A stretch of 64,000 nt of DNA from Chitinophagaceae bacterium 26-R-25 (GCA_029906195.1 JARWSJ010000002.1:1488001-1552000), one strand, 5' to 3'. Positions 8,775-17,478 are shown, counted from the stretch's first letter. The notes: generated by a model from the sequence alone, not told the origin. Numbers and translations: made by a program.

Positions 8775-10664
8775 ATGCAAGAAATTTTATTTCTTATCCC
8801 GGCGTTGCCATTGATGGGGTTTTTGATATTATCCCTTGCAGGAAGACATTTGTCCAAACAAGTGATTGCTGTGGTAGGTGCGGGTGTTGTTTGCATTGCA
8901 GCAATTACAACCATATGGCTTGGAATTAATTTTTTGCAAACACCACAAGAAAATGGTGCTTATACCGTAACCTTATGGCGGTGGATGAATGTCGCCAATT
9001 TTAGTTGCTCATTTAGTTTGCGGGTAGATGCATTATCCCTCGTGTTTCTTTTTGTAATAACATTTGTTGGCGCACTAATACATATTTACAGTGCAGGTTT
9101 CATGAAACAAGATCGCGACTATGCGAGGTTCTTTGCATCTATGAATCTTTTTGTTTGCGCCATGTTGATATTGGTAATGGCAGATAACCTGGTATTGCTG
9201 TACCTCGGTTGGGAAGGAGTGGGCCTGTGTAGTTATTTACTCATTGGTTTTTGGTATGAAACCACTGCCAATGTTCAGGCGGCCAACAAAGCATTTTACA
9301 TCACACGTATTGGAGATACAGCCATGGCAATTGGTCTTTTTCTTCTGTTCCGTGAATTGGGAACACTTGATATCCCCGCCATTCAAAATGCAGCACCAGA
9401 GCATTTTACCAAAAGCTCACCTCTTATCACTTCCATCGCATTGTTGTTGCTCGCAGGTGGAATGGGCAAGTCGGCGCAGGTGCCTCTACAAACCTGGCTG
9501 CCGGATGCAATGGCTGGCCCATCACCAGTAAGTGCGTTAATACATGCTGCCACAATGGTAACAGCAGGTGTTTACCTGGTAGCGAGAATGCATGCAGTGT
9601 TTCAGCTGTCACCATTAGCAATGAATATAACGGCCACTGTGGGCGCCGTAACATTGCTGATTGCCGGATGCAGCGCTATGGTGCAAACAGATATAAAACG
9701 CATTCTGGCTTATTCAACGATCAGCCAGGTAGGCTACATGTTTTTAGCGTTGGGTGTTGGTGCATGGAGTGCCGGCGTATTTCATTTTTTTACACATGCA
9801 TTTTTTAAAGCCTTACTGTTTCTTGCCGCCGGAGCCGTGATTGAATCACTACATCACGAGCATGGTATTTTTAAAATGGGCGGCTTGAAAAATAAATTGC
9901 CCATTGTGTTTTATACATTTCTTGCAGGAGCAGCTGCATTAGCAGCCCTGCCCCTGGTAACTGCAGGCTTCTTTAGTAAGGACCAGATTTTGTGGTATGC
10001 ATGGAGCGCCAATGGTGGTAGTCCCATGCTTTGGTTTGTTGCCCTTGCCGGTGCATTCATTACCGCTTTTTATACAACACGTTTAATGCTGGTGGTTTTT
10101 TGGGGCGATGTGAAAACGCATATAGGTGAACCGCCCGGCAGGCTGATGACCTGGCCCTTAATTATTTTGGCAGTGTTAAGTATTGTAGCCGGTTTTATTG
10201 AATGGCCACATAACATGCTGCATGTTACTTTGTTTTCAGATGTAGTGCAAAAGGTGCTACCAGCTGTGACAGAAAAGGAAGGCGTTCCTTCAGAATCCAT
10301 TTTTCAATTAATTGCTGTGGTGGTAACCTTATTAGGAATATATACAGGTTATCTCTTGTATAAAAAGAATGCTTCCATTGTAGCAAAGTGGAAGCTGGTG
10401 TCTGCATTGGTTGGGCTGCGTAATTTCTTCTTCAGTGGCTGGCGGTTCGATCAATTTTATCACACATTATTTGTGCGTCCATTTGTGTTTGTAACAAGTT
10501 TGAATAAACAGGATGTAATTGACAAAATATACGCAGGCATTGTATCCATGTTCCAATGGCTCAACGGAATATTCTCTGTAAGCCAGAATGGATCAATGCG
10601 AACGTACGTAATAAGTGTATTGATAGGTATCATTTTTATTTTAGCCTTACAATTTTTTTTATGA
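8775..10664 (+). CDS. nuoL: NADH-quinone oxidoreductase subunit L (antiporter-like)
   Basis: NuoL is the distal proton-pumping subunit of complex I, with a long amphipathic lateral helix at its C-terminus. The protein is 629 residues from the ATG at 8775; a GTG at 8739 lies inside the palindromic repeat and is rejected. The key charged residues are visible: Glu147 in LGWEGVGLCSY and Lys232 in GGMGKSAQVPLQTW. The block PDAMAGPSPVSALIHAATMV is typical of the family. The stop overlaps the nuoM start in an ATGA, which points to translational coupling. Confidence 0.96.
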   Translation: MQEILFLIPALPLMGFLILSLAGRHLSKQVIAVVGAGVVCIAAITTIWLGINFLQTPQENGAYTVTLWRWMNVANFSCSFSLRVDALSLVFLFVITFVGALIHIYSAGFMKQDRDYARFFASMNLFVCAMLILVMADNLVLLYLGWEGVGLCSYLLIGFWYETTANVQAANKAFYITRIGDTAMAIGLFLLFRELGTLDIPAIQNAAPEHFTKSSPLITSIALLLLAGGMGKSAQVPLQTWLPDAMAGPSPVSALIHAATMVTAGVYLVARMHAVFQLSPLAMNITATVGAVTLLIAGCSAMVQTDIKRILAYSTISQVGYMFLALGVGAWSAGVFHFFTHAFFKALLFLAAGAVIESLHHEHGIFKMGGLKNKLPIVFYTFLAGAAALAALPLVTAGFFSKDQILWYAWSANGGSPMLWFVALAGAFITAFYTTRLMLVVFWGDVKTHIGEPPGRLMTWPLIILAVLSIVAGFIEWPHNMLHVTLFSDVVQKVLPAVTEKEGVPSESIFQLIAVVVTLLGIYTGYLLYKKNASIVAKWKLVSALVGLRNFFFSGWRFDQFYHTLFVRPFVFVTSLNKQDVIDKIYAGIVSMFQWLNGIFSVSQNGSMRTYVISVLIGIIFILALQFFL

Positions 10665-12112
10665 TACTAGTGTGGTTGATAATTGTTTTATTGAGTGGCG
10701 GCATGCTATGCTGGATCACAGCAAGATGGCGACCAATGGCCGCAAAATGGATTGCCTTATGCGCAGTGCTCGCGGACCTTGCTATTCTACTGAATATATG
10801 GCTCCAATATGGCAAAGGAGTACAAGCAGGTACGGGTACATGGATGATCCAATATCAAACTGCATGGATACCATCTTTCGGCATAAGTTTTCATGTGGCA
10901 ATAGATGGGTTAAGTTTGATCTTGCTGCTGCTTACTTTTTTCCTGGGAACGCTTGCTGTATTATGTTCATGGAAAGAAATAAAAAGCCGTGCGGGATTTT
11001 ATTATTTCAACCTGCTATGGACGCTGGCCGGTATTAGTGGCGTGTTTGTAGCATTGGATCTTTTCCTCTTTTATTTTTTCTGGGAAGTAATGCTTGTACC
11101 GATGTACCTGCTTATACTTATCTGGGGCGACAAGAACAGGAGATATGCCGCTTATAAATTTTTCATTTTTACACAGGCAGGTGGTTTGCTGATGTTGCTT
11201 TCCATACTGTCATTATATTTCATACACGGTGCCCAAAGCGGTAGCTATTCATATGATTATTTCAGTCTCTTAAACACGCAACTTGAACCTGCTGCCGCAA
11301 AGTGGATCATGATGGGATTTATGATCGCTTTCGTTATCAAGCTTCCTATGGTTCCCTTTCACAGTTGGTTACCTGATGCGCATAGCGAGGCACCTACTGC
11401 CGGTAGTCTTATACTCGCTGGGTTGCTGCTTAAGACCGGCGCTTATGGTATTATTCGTTTTGTACTTCCACTGTTTCATCAGGCTGCTGTTGATATTGCA
11501 TGGTGGGCAATGTTGTTTGGCGTGATTGGAATTATTTACGGTGCCTTGATGGCTTTCGCGCAAACAGATATCAAGCGGCTCATTGCATATACATCGGTAA
11601 GCCACATGGGTTTTGTGCTCACCGGTATTTTTGCATTTCGCGAAATAGCTATGCAGGGCGTTGTAATGCAAATAGTAACACACGGCATCAGCACAGGTGC
11701 ATTATTCGTTCTTGCTGGCATGATCAAGGAGCGCCTGCACACAAGGGATATATCTCAAATGGGAGGATTATGGACGTCGATGCCCGCGATGGGTGGCGTT
11801 GCCATGTTGTTTACCATGGCTTCACTCGGCTTGCCGGTATTAGGAAATTTCATCGCAGAATTTTTAATCCTGATGGGTACATTCCAGGCCAATGTATTAT
11901 TAACCGTTTTGGCTTCCACCGGTTTAGTTTTTTCAGCGCTATATTCTTTGCGAATGATGCAAAAAGTTTTTCTGGGCCCTGTGACCAGTGGCGAAAAGTT
12001 GACTGACATAACTGCAAGAGAGATGATCATTCTTGCGACGTTAAGCATTGCAATTATATTGCTGGGACTTTATCCGCAAACAGTGATGGATGTGGTGTTA
12101 AGTAAAAAGTAA
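10661..12112 (+). CDS. nuoM: NADH-quinone oxidoreductase subunit M (antiporter-like)
   Basis: NuoM is the second antiporter-like proton channel of the membrane arm. From the ATG at 10661, which overlaps the nuoL stop as ATGA, it has 483 residues. A longer frame back to 10556 overlaps nuoL and is rejected. Glu142 (FFWEVMLVPMYL) and Lys227 (VIKLPMVPFHSWLPDAH) are the expected proton-path residues, and SVSHMGF is present. The last residues (SKK-stop) are encoded by the first units of a GTAAAAA tandem repeat, so the native C-terminus has probably been replaced. Confidence 0.96.
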   Translation: MILVWLIIVLLSGGMLCWITARWRPMAAKWIALCAVLADLAILLNIWLQYGKGVQAGTGTWMIQYQTAWIPSFGISFHVAIDGLSLILLLLTFFLGTLAVLCSWKEIKSRAGFYYFNLLWTLAGISGVFVALDLFLFYFFWEVMLVPMYLLILIWGDKNRRYAAYKFFIFTQAGGLLMLLSILSLYFIHGAQSGSYSYDYFSLLNTQLEPAAAKWIMMGFMIAFVIKLPMVPFHSWLPDAHSEAPTAGSLILAGLLLKTGAYGIIRFVLPLFHQAAVDIAWWAMLFGVIGIIYGALMAFAQTDIKRLIAYTSVSHMGFVLTGIFAFREIAMQGVVMQIVTHGISTGALFVLAGMIKERLHTRDISQMGGLWTSMPAMGGVAMLFTMASLGLPVLGNFIAEFLILMGTFQANVLLTVLASTGLVFSALYSLRMMQKVFLGPVTSGEKLTDITAREMIILATLSIAIILLGLYPQTVMDVVLSKK

Positions 12113-12193
12113 AAAGTAAAAAGTAAAAAGTAAAAAGTAAAAAGTAAAAAGTAAAAAGTAAAAAGTAAAAAGTAAAAAGTAAAAAGTAAAAAA
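12102..12193. repeat. Tandem repeat, 13 units of GTAAAAA, at the 3' end of nuoM
   Basis: Thirteen perfect 7-bp GTAAAAA units run from the last codons of nuoM into the nuoM-nuoN gap. A partial reverse-complement partner built of CTTTTGA and CTTTTTA units lies at about 12242-12274, so the RNA could fold across the gap. A 7-bp unit shifts the frame on slippage, but a TAA occurs in the first units in the nuoM frame. Copy number is likely to vary between strains. Confidence 0.85.
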
Positions 12194-12310
12194 CCTTAAC
12201 CACCTGTCTATTACAATGCAATGCAGCGTTTCGGCGTTTTTTGACTTTTGACTTTTGACTTTTTACTTTTGAATTAACCTGAAGAACAATGTTCAATATA
12301 TAAAGTAACT

Positions 12311-13756
12311 ATGAACCATCAACAACTAATGGCGCTTCTTCCTTTCATGGTGCTGGCAACTGCGTCTATCGTTATTATATTGCTGATCGCATTTCGCCAG
12401 GGACATACCGTAATACAGGTGACAGGCTTCCTCATGATGTGCCTGGTTATTTTTACCATGTGGTATGTCAGGGACGTTTTACCTCAAACAATTATGCCAC
12501 TACTGATAGTTGATGGTTACGGGGCTTTGTTTACCGGGTTGATTATATTCTGTGTGTTGGTGGTTGGACTATTCTCCTATATTTATTTTGAAGAGCGCGA
12601 AGAAAACCCACGTGAATATTATATCCTTATCTTTTTAAGTACACTCGGTGCCGCAATACTAACCATCAGCCGGCATTTTATTTCTTTCTTCATCGGGCTG
12701 GAATTGCTGAGCGTAAGTTTGTATGCCTTAATCGCTTACTTGCGTACAAGAAACAATGCCGTCGAAGCAGGCGTTAAGTACCTTCTTCTGGCGGCACTTA
12801 CATCAGCTTTTCTTTTGTTTGGAATGGCATTGATCTATATGGATGCAGGCAGCATGGATTTTTCTGCAATAGCTCAAAAGTTACATACCGCAGAACAATC
12901 ATCGCCATTATTCCTGCTAGGATTTAGTTTAATGATGATAGCAGTTGGCTTTAAACTGGCATTAGTTCCATTTCATTTATGGGCCGCAGATGTTTACCAG
13001 GGTGCCCCACCACCTGTGGCTAGCTTCATTGCGACTGTTTCTAAAATAGGCGTGTTCGCCGTGCTGCTTCGCTTTGCGCAGGAACTGCATTTGCAAAACA
13101 ATCATTCGATCATGACGATTATTTCTGTCATTGCTATGTTCTCCATGATAAGCGGCAACATACTTGCGTTGAGGCAACAGAACATAAAACGGTTGCTCGC
13201 GTATTCTTCAATTGCACATTTTGGTTATTTACTGGTAGCCTTTTTACCAGGAAATAGTGCCGGTGTAGAAGCCGCCGCTTTTTATTTAATTGCTTATGCA
13301 GTCACCATATTAATAGCCTTTGGCGTTATCATATTGTTGTCAGCAAAAGATAAAGATGCTGAACGATTGAGTCTATACCGTGGCCTTTTTTGGGAGAAAC
13401 CATTTGTTGCCATTGTACTTGCCGTGGCGTTGCTTTCGCTAGCCGGAATACCGTTAACCGCCGGGTTTATCGGGAAATTTTATGTACTCATGGCCGGTGT
13501 TCAACAACAGGCATGGCTGCCAGTAATCGTATTGGTCGTGACAAGTGTGATTGGGTTGTACTATTATTTGCGAATCATTAGTACATTGTTTGCAGATGTA
13601 TCCGTTGCCATCCAAAAAGAAAAAAGACTGCATCCATTTTTTTATGCCGCTTCCTATGCTGCTTTAGTTGTGCTGGTATTGCTGCTTTTGGGTTTTGGCG
13701 TAATGCCTGCGATCATTATTCCCGGCATCAAGCAGTTTTTGTTAATTGGCAACTAA
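12311..13756 (+). CDS. nuoN: NADH-quinone oxidoreductase subunit N (antiporter-like)
   Basis: NuoN is the third antiporter-like subunit of the membrane arm, nearest the quinone-binding end. It has 481 residues, close to the 485 of E. coli, and about 14 hydrophobic segments. Family features are GLELLSVSLYALIAYLR with the conserved Glu, FKLALVPFHLWAADVYQGAPPPV with the conserved Lys, and RLLAYSSIAHFGYLL. It is the last gene of the operon. No convincing intrinsic terminator follows it. Confidence 0.96.
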   Translation: MNHQQLMALLPFMVLATASIVIILLIAFRQGHTVIQVTGFLMMCLVIFTMWYVRDVLPQTIMPLLIVDGYGALFTGLIIFCVLVVGLFSYIYFEEREENPREYYILIFLSTLGAAILTISRHFISFFIGLELLSVSLYALIAYLRTRNNAVEAGVKYLLLAALTSAFLLFGMALIYMDAGSMDFSAIAQKLHTAEQSSPLFLLGFSLMMIAVGFKLALVPFHLWAADVYQGAPPPVASFIATVSKIGVFAVLLRFAQELHLQNNHSIMTIISVIAMFSMISGNILALRQQNIKRLLAYSSIAHFGYLLVAFLPGNSAGVEAAAFYLIAYAVTILIAFGVIILLSAKDKDAERLSLYRGLFWEKPFVAIVLAVALLSLAGIPLTAGFIGKFYVLMAGVQQQAWLPVIVLVVTSVIGLYYYLRIISTLFADVSVAIQKEKRLHPFFYAASYAALVVLVLLLLGFGVMPAIIIPGIKQFLLIGN

Positions 13757-14022
13757 CTGCTTAAATATTTATTTGGAACGTTTGCCGGATAATAATCAAT
13801 TCCATATTTAGCTTTTATCAGTATTGAAACTATTTGATAAATCTGTTGTTCCGTTCTTTGAAACTGTCGCAGTAATCCCATCATTGCATAACTTATCGGA
13901 TTGACTGAAGGAATAAATGTTTCCCACTCGTAACCTCTTCGCCAAATTATGCCTTGGAAAGAAATTTCAATACATCGATACAAGTATTTGGGTGTTGATG
14001 CACTCATCGACTGCCGCTGCAA
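13753..14022 (-). CDS. Hypothetical protein or gene remnant, 89 residues
   Basis: An 89-codon frame on the opposite strand overlaps the end of nuoN by 4 nt. It is rich in aromatic and basic residues (for example IIWRRGYEWETF and IKAKYGIDYYP). It has no signal peptide and no recognised domain, and no ribosome-binding site was seen. It may be a short real gene, the 3' end of a lost gene, or chance. It is listed because it fills an otherwise empty 440-nt stretch. Confidence 0.25.
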   Translation of the reverse strand: MQRQSMSASTPKYLYRCIEISFQGIIWRRGYEWETFIPSVNPISYAMMGLLRQFQRTEQQIYQIVSILIKAKYGIDYYPANVPNKYLSS

Positions 14023-14197
14023 AATACCGTGTGGCGCTAGAGTAAAATTTAGTACCTTGATAAAGGCTTTTAAATAGAAGGCCAGGGATACGAACTTGCA
14101 ATCAATACCTGCACAATACTTATTTTAAAAGGTTTCCGTTTAAACCCTGTCGCTATAGGTCGTTAACATTTCTGATGCATTTATGAAATTGATTTAA

Positions 14198-15793
14198 ATG
14201 AACAGACTATTTAACAATATGGGCAAACTTCATTTATTTCCACTGGTGCATAAGGCGAATACGAAAGAGCTTTTCATTTTTAAATTTTCACTGTTGGTCC
14301 TTTTGATTGTTACTTCTTGCAACAATGCGAATGTGAACGTGGACGAAAAGCATGCAGGTTCATACACCGCGAAAAAGATTGAATTAGGGGATACGACAAA
14401 ACCTCAAGACAAAAAAGCCAACCAGTCAGATAGTTTCTTCATTGCACTAAAAAAAGGAAGAAAGGTATATGGCGGGGATTTCGACACCATGCTAAAGCGT
14501 CGTATTGTGCGGGTGCTTGCTCCCTTTAGCCGGACGCTTTTTTTTAATGATAAGGGAAAGGTGCGCGGAATTTCTGCAGATAGTTTTCGGGAATTTGAGG
14601 AGTATCTCAACAAAAAATACCGCAAGAACTCAGTCAAGATACCTGTTACCGTTGTATTTATTCCAACGCCACGGGACGAGTTGATTCCCGGCATTCTCGC
14701 GGGGCTGGGCGACATCGCAGCCGGCAATCTGACAGCGACAGAGGAGCGATCGAAACAGGTTGACTTTTTTGCACCAAAAGACCTGGGGAGCATTTCAGAA
14801 CTTATTCTCACCCGCAAGCAGGATTCGGCGATAACTAATGTGGAAGGGCTTAGTGGTAAGACGGTTTATGTGCGGAAGTCCTCGAGTTATTTTGAGAGCT
14901 TGCAAAAGCTTAATGAAATGCTCACTGTAAAGGGTAAATCACCCGTCAAGCTGGACACCGCATCCGAATACCTTGAAGATGAGGACCTGATGGAAATGCT
15001 TAATGCCGGCATTATTTCCACAATTATTGTAGACGATTGGATTGCAAAAATGTGGGCTCAGATATTGCCAAGCATAAGAGTGAATAATGTTTCAGTACAA
15101 AGTGGCGGGTACATCGGTTGGTCTTTCCGTAAGAACAGTCCTTTATTAACAGAAGAATTGAAAGATTTCTACTATGGTTACGAAAAGAAACTTGGCGCAA
15201 TTCCTTATCGTCTTAAGAAATATTACGGGCAGGTCAAATATTTGCAGGATCCAACCAATTCCGGTAATGCAAAACGCTACAAAGAAATCATGCAGTTGTT
15301 CGAAAAGTATGGAAGGCAATACGACTTTGATCCGTTAATGCTGGCCGCACTGGGATTTCAGGAATCGAGGCTTGATCAGAGTAACCGAAGTTCGGTGGGG
15401 GCCGTGGGCATAATGCAGTTGATGCCTGCGACAGGTGCGGCAATGAAGGTAGGCAACATAACTGTTACAGAGCCTAACATACATGCCGGAGCAAAGTTTA
15501 TAAATATGCTGGTCACGAAGTACTTTCAGGATGCTCATTTCGATGAGTTCAACAGGTCGCTTTTTGCATTCGCTTCTTACAATGCCGGTCCTGCCAAAAT
15601 TGAGAAGTTGCGAAAGGCCGCCGCTGCGCGCGGACTGAACCCCAATGTGTGGCTCGGCAGTGTTGAAATTGTGGCTTCGGAAAAGATAGGCCGGGAAACA
15701 ACTACCTATGTTCGCAATATTGTGAAGTATTATTGTTCATACAAACTTATGCTCGAACAAAGTCACCAAGAAAAAAAGACGTTGAAGCAATAA
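14198..15793 (+). CDS. Membrane-bound lytic murein transglycosylase, MltF type (lipoprotein)
   Basis: The protein joins a periplasmic solute-binding-protein-like domain (about residues 95-335) to a C-terminal SLT lysozyme-like domain (about 370-505). It cleaves peptidoglycan glycan strands with formation of 1,6-anhydromuramic ends. The catalytic acid is Glu389 in FQESRLDQ, followed by GAVGIMQLMPATG and ASYNAGPAKI, all standard for family 1 lytic transglycosylases. The N-terminus has a hydrophobic segment ending in the lipobox-like LIVTSC with Cys41, so outer-membrane lipoprotein anchoring is likely. The length, 531 residues, is close to E. coli MltF (518). It stands alone between the nuo operon and a gene-poor stretch. 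Confidence 0.9.
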   Translation: MNRLFNNMGKLHLFPLVHKANTKELFIFKFSLLVLLIVTSCNNANVNVDEKHAGSYTAKKIELGDTTKPQDKKANQSDSFFIALKKGRKVYGGDFDTMLKRRIVRVLAPFSRTLFFNDKGKVRGISADSFREFEEYLNKKYRKNSVKIPVTVVFIPTPRDELIPGILAGLGDIAAGNLTATEERSKQVDFFAPKDLGSISELILTRKQDSAITNVEGLSGKTVYVRKSSSYFESLQKLNEMLTVKGKSPVKLDTASEYLEDEDLMEMLNAGIISTIIVDDWIAKMWAQILPSIRVNNVSVQSGGYIGWSFRKNSPLLTEELKDFYYGYEKKLGAIPYRLKKYYGQVKYLQDPTNSGNAKRYKEIMQLFEKYGRQYDFDPLMLAALGFQESRLDQSNRSSVGAVGIMQLMPATGAAMKVGNITVTEPNIHAGAKFINMLVTKYFQDAHFDEFNRSLFAFASYNAGPAKIEKLRKAAAARGLNPNVWLGSVEIVASEKIGRETTTYVRNIVKYYCSYKLMLEQSHQEKKTLKQ

Positions 15794-15886
15794 TGATGCG
15801 CAGTTCTCTATGCCGGGAAAAAGAATAAACAGGAGTGCGCTCGAAAGGGTTGACGTGCCCTTGCTGGGCTGACTTATATGCAAAAA

Positions 15887-15910
15887 ATAGCGCAATGTGA
15901 ATTGCGCTAT
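15887..15910 (-). terminator. Hairpin after the MltF gene, terminator-like on the minus strand
   Basis: ATAGCGCAAT and ATTGCGCTAT form a perfect 10-bp stem around GTGA. Six As precede it on the + strand, so on the - strand the hairpin is followed by a T-tract as in an intrinsic terminator. No minus-strand gene is seen to its right, so its purpose is unclear; it may also mark the end of the MltF transcript. Confidence 0.45.
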
Positions 15911-16250
15911 CGTGAACCGGATTGGATTCGAATATTTCACTTTAACTATTTCATTGCTATTGTGTTAGTAATGTTGAAAATCAAATGGTCACCCAGAGGG
16001 TCACCCGAATTTTCGAACTTAATGGAAAAGAACTTTTCCAGCCGAAATTAGTGAAAATTTTATTTTTGAATACCTGCTCATTGCATTTCTTGAGATGTGT
16101 TGGCAATGGTAATTGTTTGAAGGGGATTTCATTTTATGTTTTGTCCTTTTCAAAAATGATCTCACTCGAAGATATTTCTTCATATATTGAATAGCTACTT
16201 ATTAAAGCTTCTCTTAACGCCGATGTGCCAATTTCGATTTTACAACATGG

Positions 16251-16290
16251 TACGCAAATAGACGTTTTTTTTTCGCAAATCGACAAGTGC
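16251..16290 (+). promoter_or_regulatory. T-tract double site, two CGCAAA-type half-sites 21 bp apart
   Basis: CGCAAATAGACG, a run of nine Ts, then CGCAAATCGACA. The two half-sites repeat with a 21-bp period. Near-identical elements lie at 17266-17300, at 56048-56085, and inverted at 55861-55890. They therefore recur near both sigma factor operons and in the spacer before the small gene at 16644. Confidence 0.5.
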
Positions 16291-16490
16291 TTTCCTGCCA
16301 TTAAAGGCTATTTTAATGCCAGTCTTTAATTGAAATCAAAACTAACAATGAAGCTGCTTGCAAAGCGATGTTTTTTAATTGGGCTCCTTTGATTTTTATT
16401 GAATTAAGAAACTAAAAGTTGCCCTACTAGTGGATACTTGCCGCGCCTTATCCTACACATTTGTTTCATCGCCTGTTTCTTTGCTCAACA

Positions 16491-16532
16491 GTTTTCGTCG
16501 TTAGATAAACGGTTTTTGTCGTTCGTAAATGA
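16491..16532 (+). promoter_or_regulatory. Two tandem 21-bp direct repeats (GTTTTYGTCGTT type)
   Basis: GTTTTCGTCGTTAGATAAACG is followed without a gap by GTTTTTGTCGTTCGTAAATGA. The shared parts are GTTTT-GTCGTT and TAAA/GTAAA at the same offsets. The pair ends about 110 nt before the small gene at 16644. GTCGTT also occurs on the opposite strand of the T-tract double sites, which suggests one DNA-binding family for both. Confidence 0.45.
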
Positions 16533-16643
16533 CTTGCTAGAGATGCAAACTGACGTAAGACATAACTTGATTGTAGCCCTAACTTCCCCGTCCCCAAAAG
16601 CACCTATCCGTATTTAGTAATTCTGTACAAAAAAGAAACGCTC

Positions 16644-16898
16644 ATGGCAAACTATTTCTATTTAGCAATGTATACCATTACTGATAATGGTCGCATTTTA
16701 GAAGACGCGTCGTTTTTTATTCAATCGCCGCAATTTATGACCAAGCAACAAATCAAAGACACCATAATGGAGAAGGAAAAAAGTTCAAATGAAAATATCA
16801 CGGTATCCACAATAATAGAGATCGGGGAGGACATGTTTAAAGAGCTCGCAGAAAACAAAGATGATCACTATTTTAAAATAGTAGAATTGCGTTATTAA
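16644..16898 (+). CDS. Small conserved-looking hypothetical protein, 84 residues
   Basis: A compact, acidic, presumably cytosolic protein that starts MANYFYLAMYT. It has no signal peptide or membrane segment. The predicted pattern of strand, helix and a C-terminal charged region (ENKDDHYFKIVELRY) looks like a real folded domain, and the frame has a clean ATG after an A-rich leader. I do not recognise the family. An intrinsic terminator lies 230 nt downstream and a 21-bp direct repeat pair about 110 nt upstream, so it may form its own transcription unit. Confidence 0.6.
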   Translation: MANYFYLAMYTITDNGRILEDASFFIQSPQFMTKQQIKDTIMEKEKSSNENITVSTIIEIGEDMFKELAENKDDHYFKIVELRY

Positions 16899-17128
16899 CT
16901 ATAATCAAATATTGTGTTTCGGCCAGAAACGTATTGCTGAAGCCGCATTTGAAGAACTTGAAAACGGATGGTCGTATACCTTTCTGGGAGCGCAAAATGA
17001 TTGCCTTTTTTCGTAAGTGATCCTATTTTGCTATTTCTCTATATTATCTTGGTAAAATGATTTTCATGTCAATAAAGGTTTAAAAAGACACGAGCACTAA
17101 TGGTTTTCTTTAAGTACATAGATTTATA

Positions 17129-17169
17129 AAATCTCTCTAAAAAATAATCGGTTTAGAGAGATTTTTTTT
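17129..17169 (+). terminator. Intrinsic terminator
   Basis: AAATCTCTCTAAA and TTTAGAGAGATTT form a perfect 13-bp stem around a 10-nt loop, followed by a run of Ts. It is the strongest terminator in the window on the + strand and separates the small gene at 16644 from the sigma factor operon. The A-tract on the other side makes it potentially bidirectional. Confidence 0.85.
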
Positions 17170-17263
17170 ACCATTAAAAATCTCTGACTACCACATTATT
17201 TATAGGGTGATGAATTTCGGTGGTTGGCACACGATTTTTTTGTTTGCAATGTGGACTGGCGCT

Positions 17264-17300
17264 TGCGCAAAATGAATGTTTTTTTTCGCAAAATGAAAGC
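17264..17300 (+). promoter_or_regulatory. T-tract double site upstream of the first sigma factor operon
   Basis: CGCAAAATGAATG, a run of Ts, then CGCAAAATGAAAGC: two CGCAAAATGA half-sites 21 bp apart, two helical turns. It lies about 180-215 nt before the sigma factor start. The same design occurs upstream of the second sigma factor gene at 56048-56085. Confidence 0.55.
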
Positions 17301-17478
17301 TGCATTTGCCTTACCCTGAATTAGTATTGATAGCGCTGATTTTTGAAAATACTTTTTTGGAAAGTAAGGTCCAAACACTTATCCTTGCTTAATAATAGAC
17401 TGGAAAGTGTCATGAGGTATAGATAGGATTTCACATAAGGTTGGCTCTGTATTTTCTAACCCCTTTCGTTATTTAAGC

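Larger units (their letters stand above)
15794..16643. other. 850-nt stretch without a convincing gene
   Basis: This stretch holds a perfect 10-bp hairpin at 15887-15910, a direct repeat GGTCACCC around 15990-16007, a T-tract double site at 16251-16290 and a 21-bp tandem direct repeat at 16491-16532. A 69-codon frame at 15985-16194 has no start context or domain and is not called. The composition is AT-rich and looks non-coding or decayed. Confidence 0.6.
16899..17478. other. 580-nt stretch before the first sigma factor gene
   Basis: It contains a terminator hairpin (17129-17169) and a T-tract double site (17264-17300). A 39-codon open stretch at 16885-17018 overlaps the previous gene's end in another frame and lacks a start. 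The last 180 nt before the sigma factor gene should hold its promoter; no clear Bacteroidota -33/-7 pair could be assigned. Confidence 0.5.

Noticed and set aside
10556-10660. Long upstream extension of nuoM inside nuoL
   Set aside because: The ATGA overlap at 10661 gives a normal NuoM start and the extension has no family similarity.
12054-12296. Minus-strand frame across the GTAAAAA tract
   Set aside because: Its product is low-complexity repeat translation (LLFTFYF units).
15912-15945. tRNA-like 3' end (GGATTCGAAT) on the minus strand, possible integration site
   Set aside because: The bases around it do not form a T-arm stem, no acceptor stem or anticodon arm was found, and there is no integrase gene nearby.
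15985-16194. 69-codon frame after the MltF gene
   Set aside because: No ribosome-binding site, no domain, poor composition; it overlaps a short direct repeat.
16885-17018. 39-codon open stretch with protein-like composition (KRIAEAAFEELENGW)
   Set aside because: There is no start codon and it overlaps the end of the small gene; it could be a remnant, but the support is too weak.
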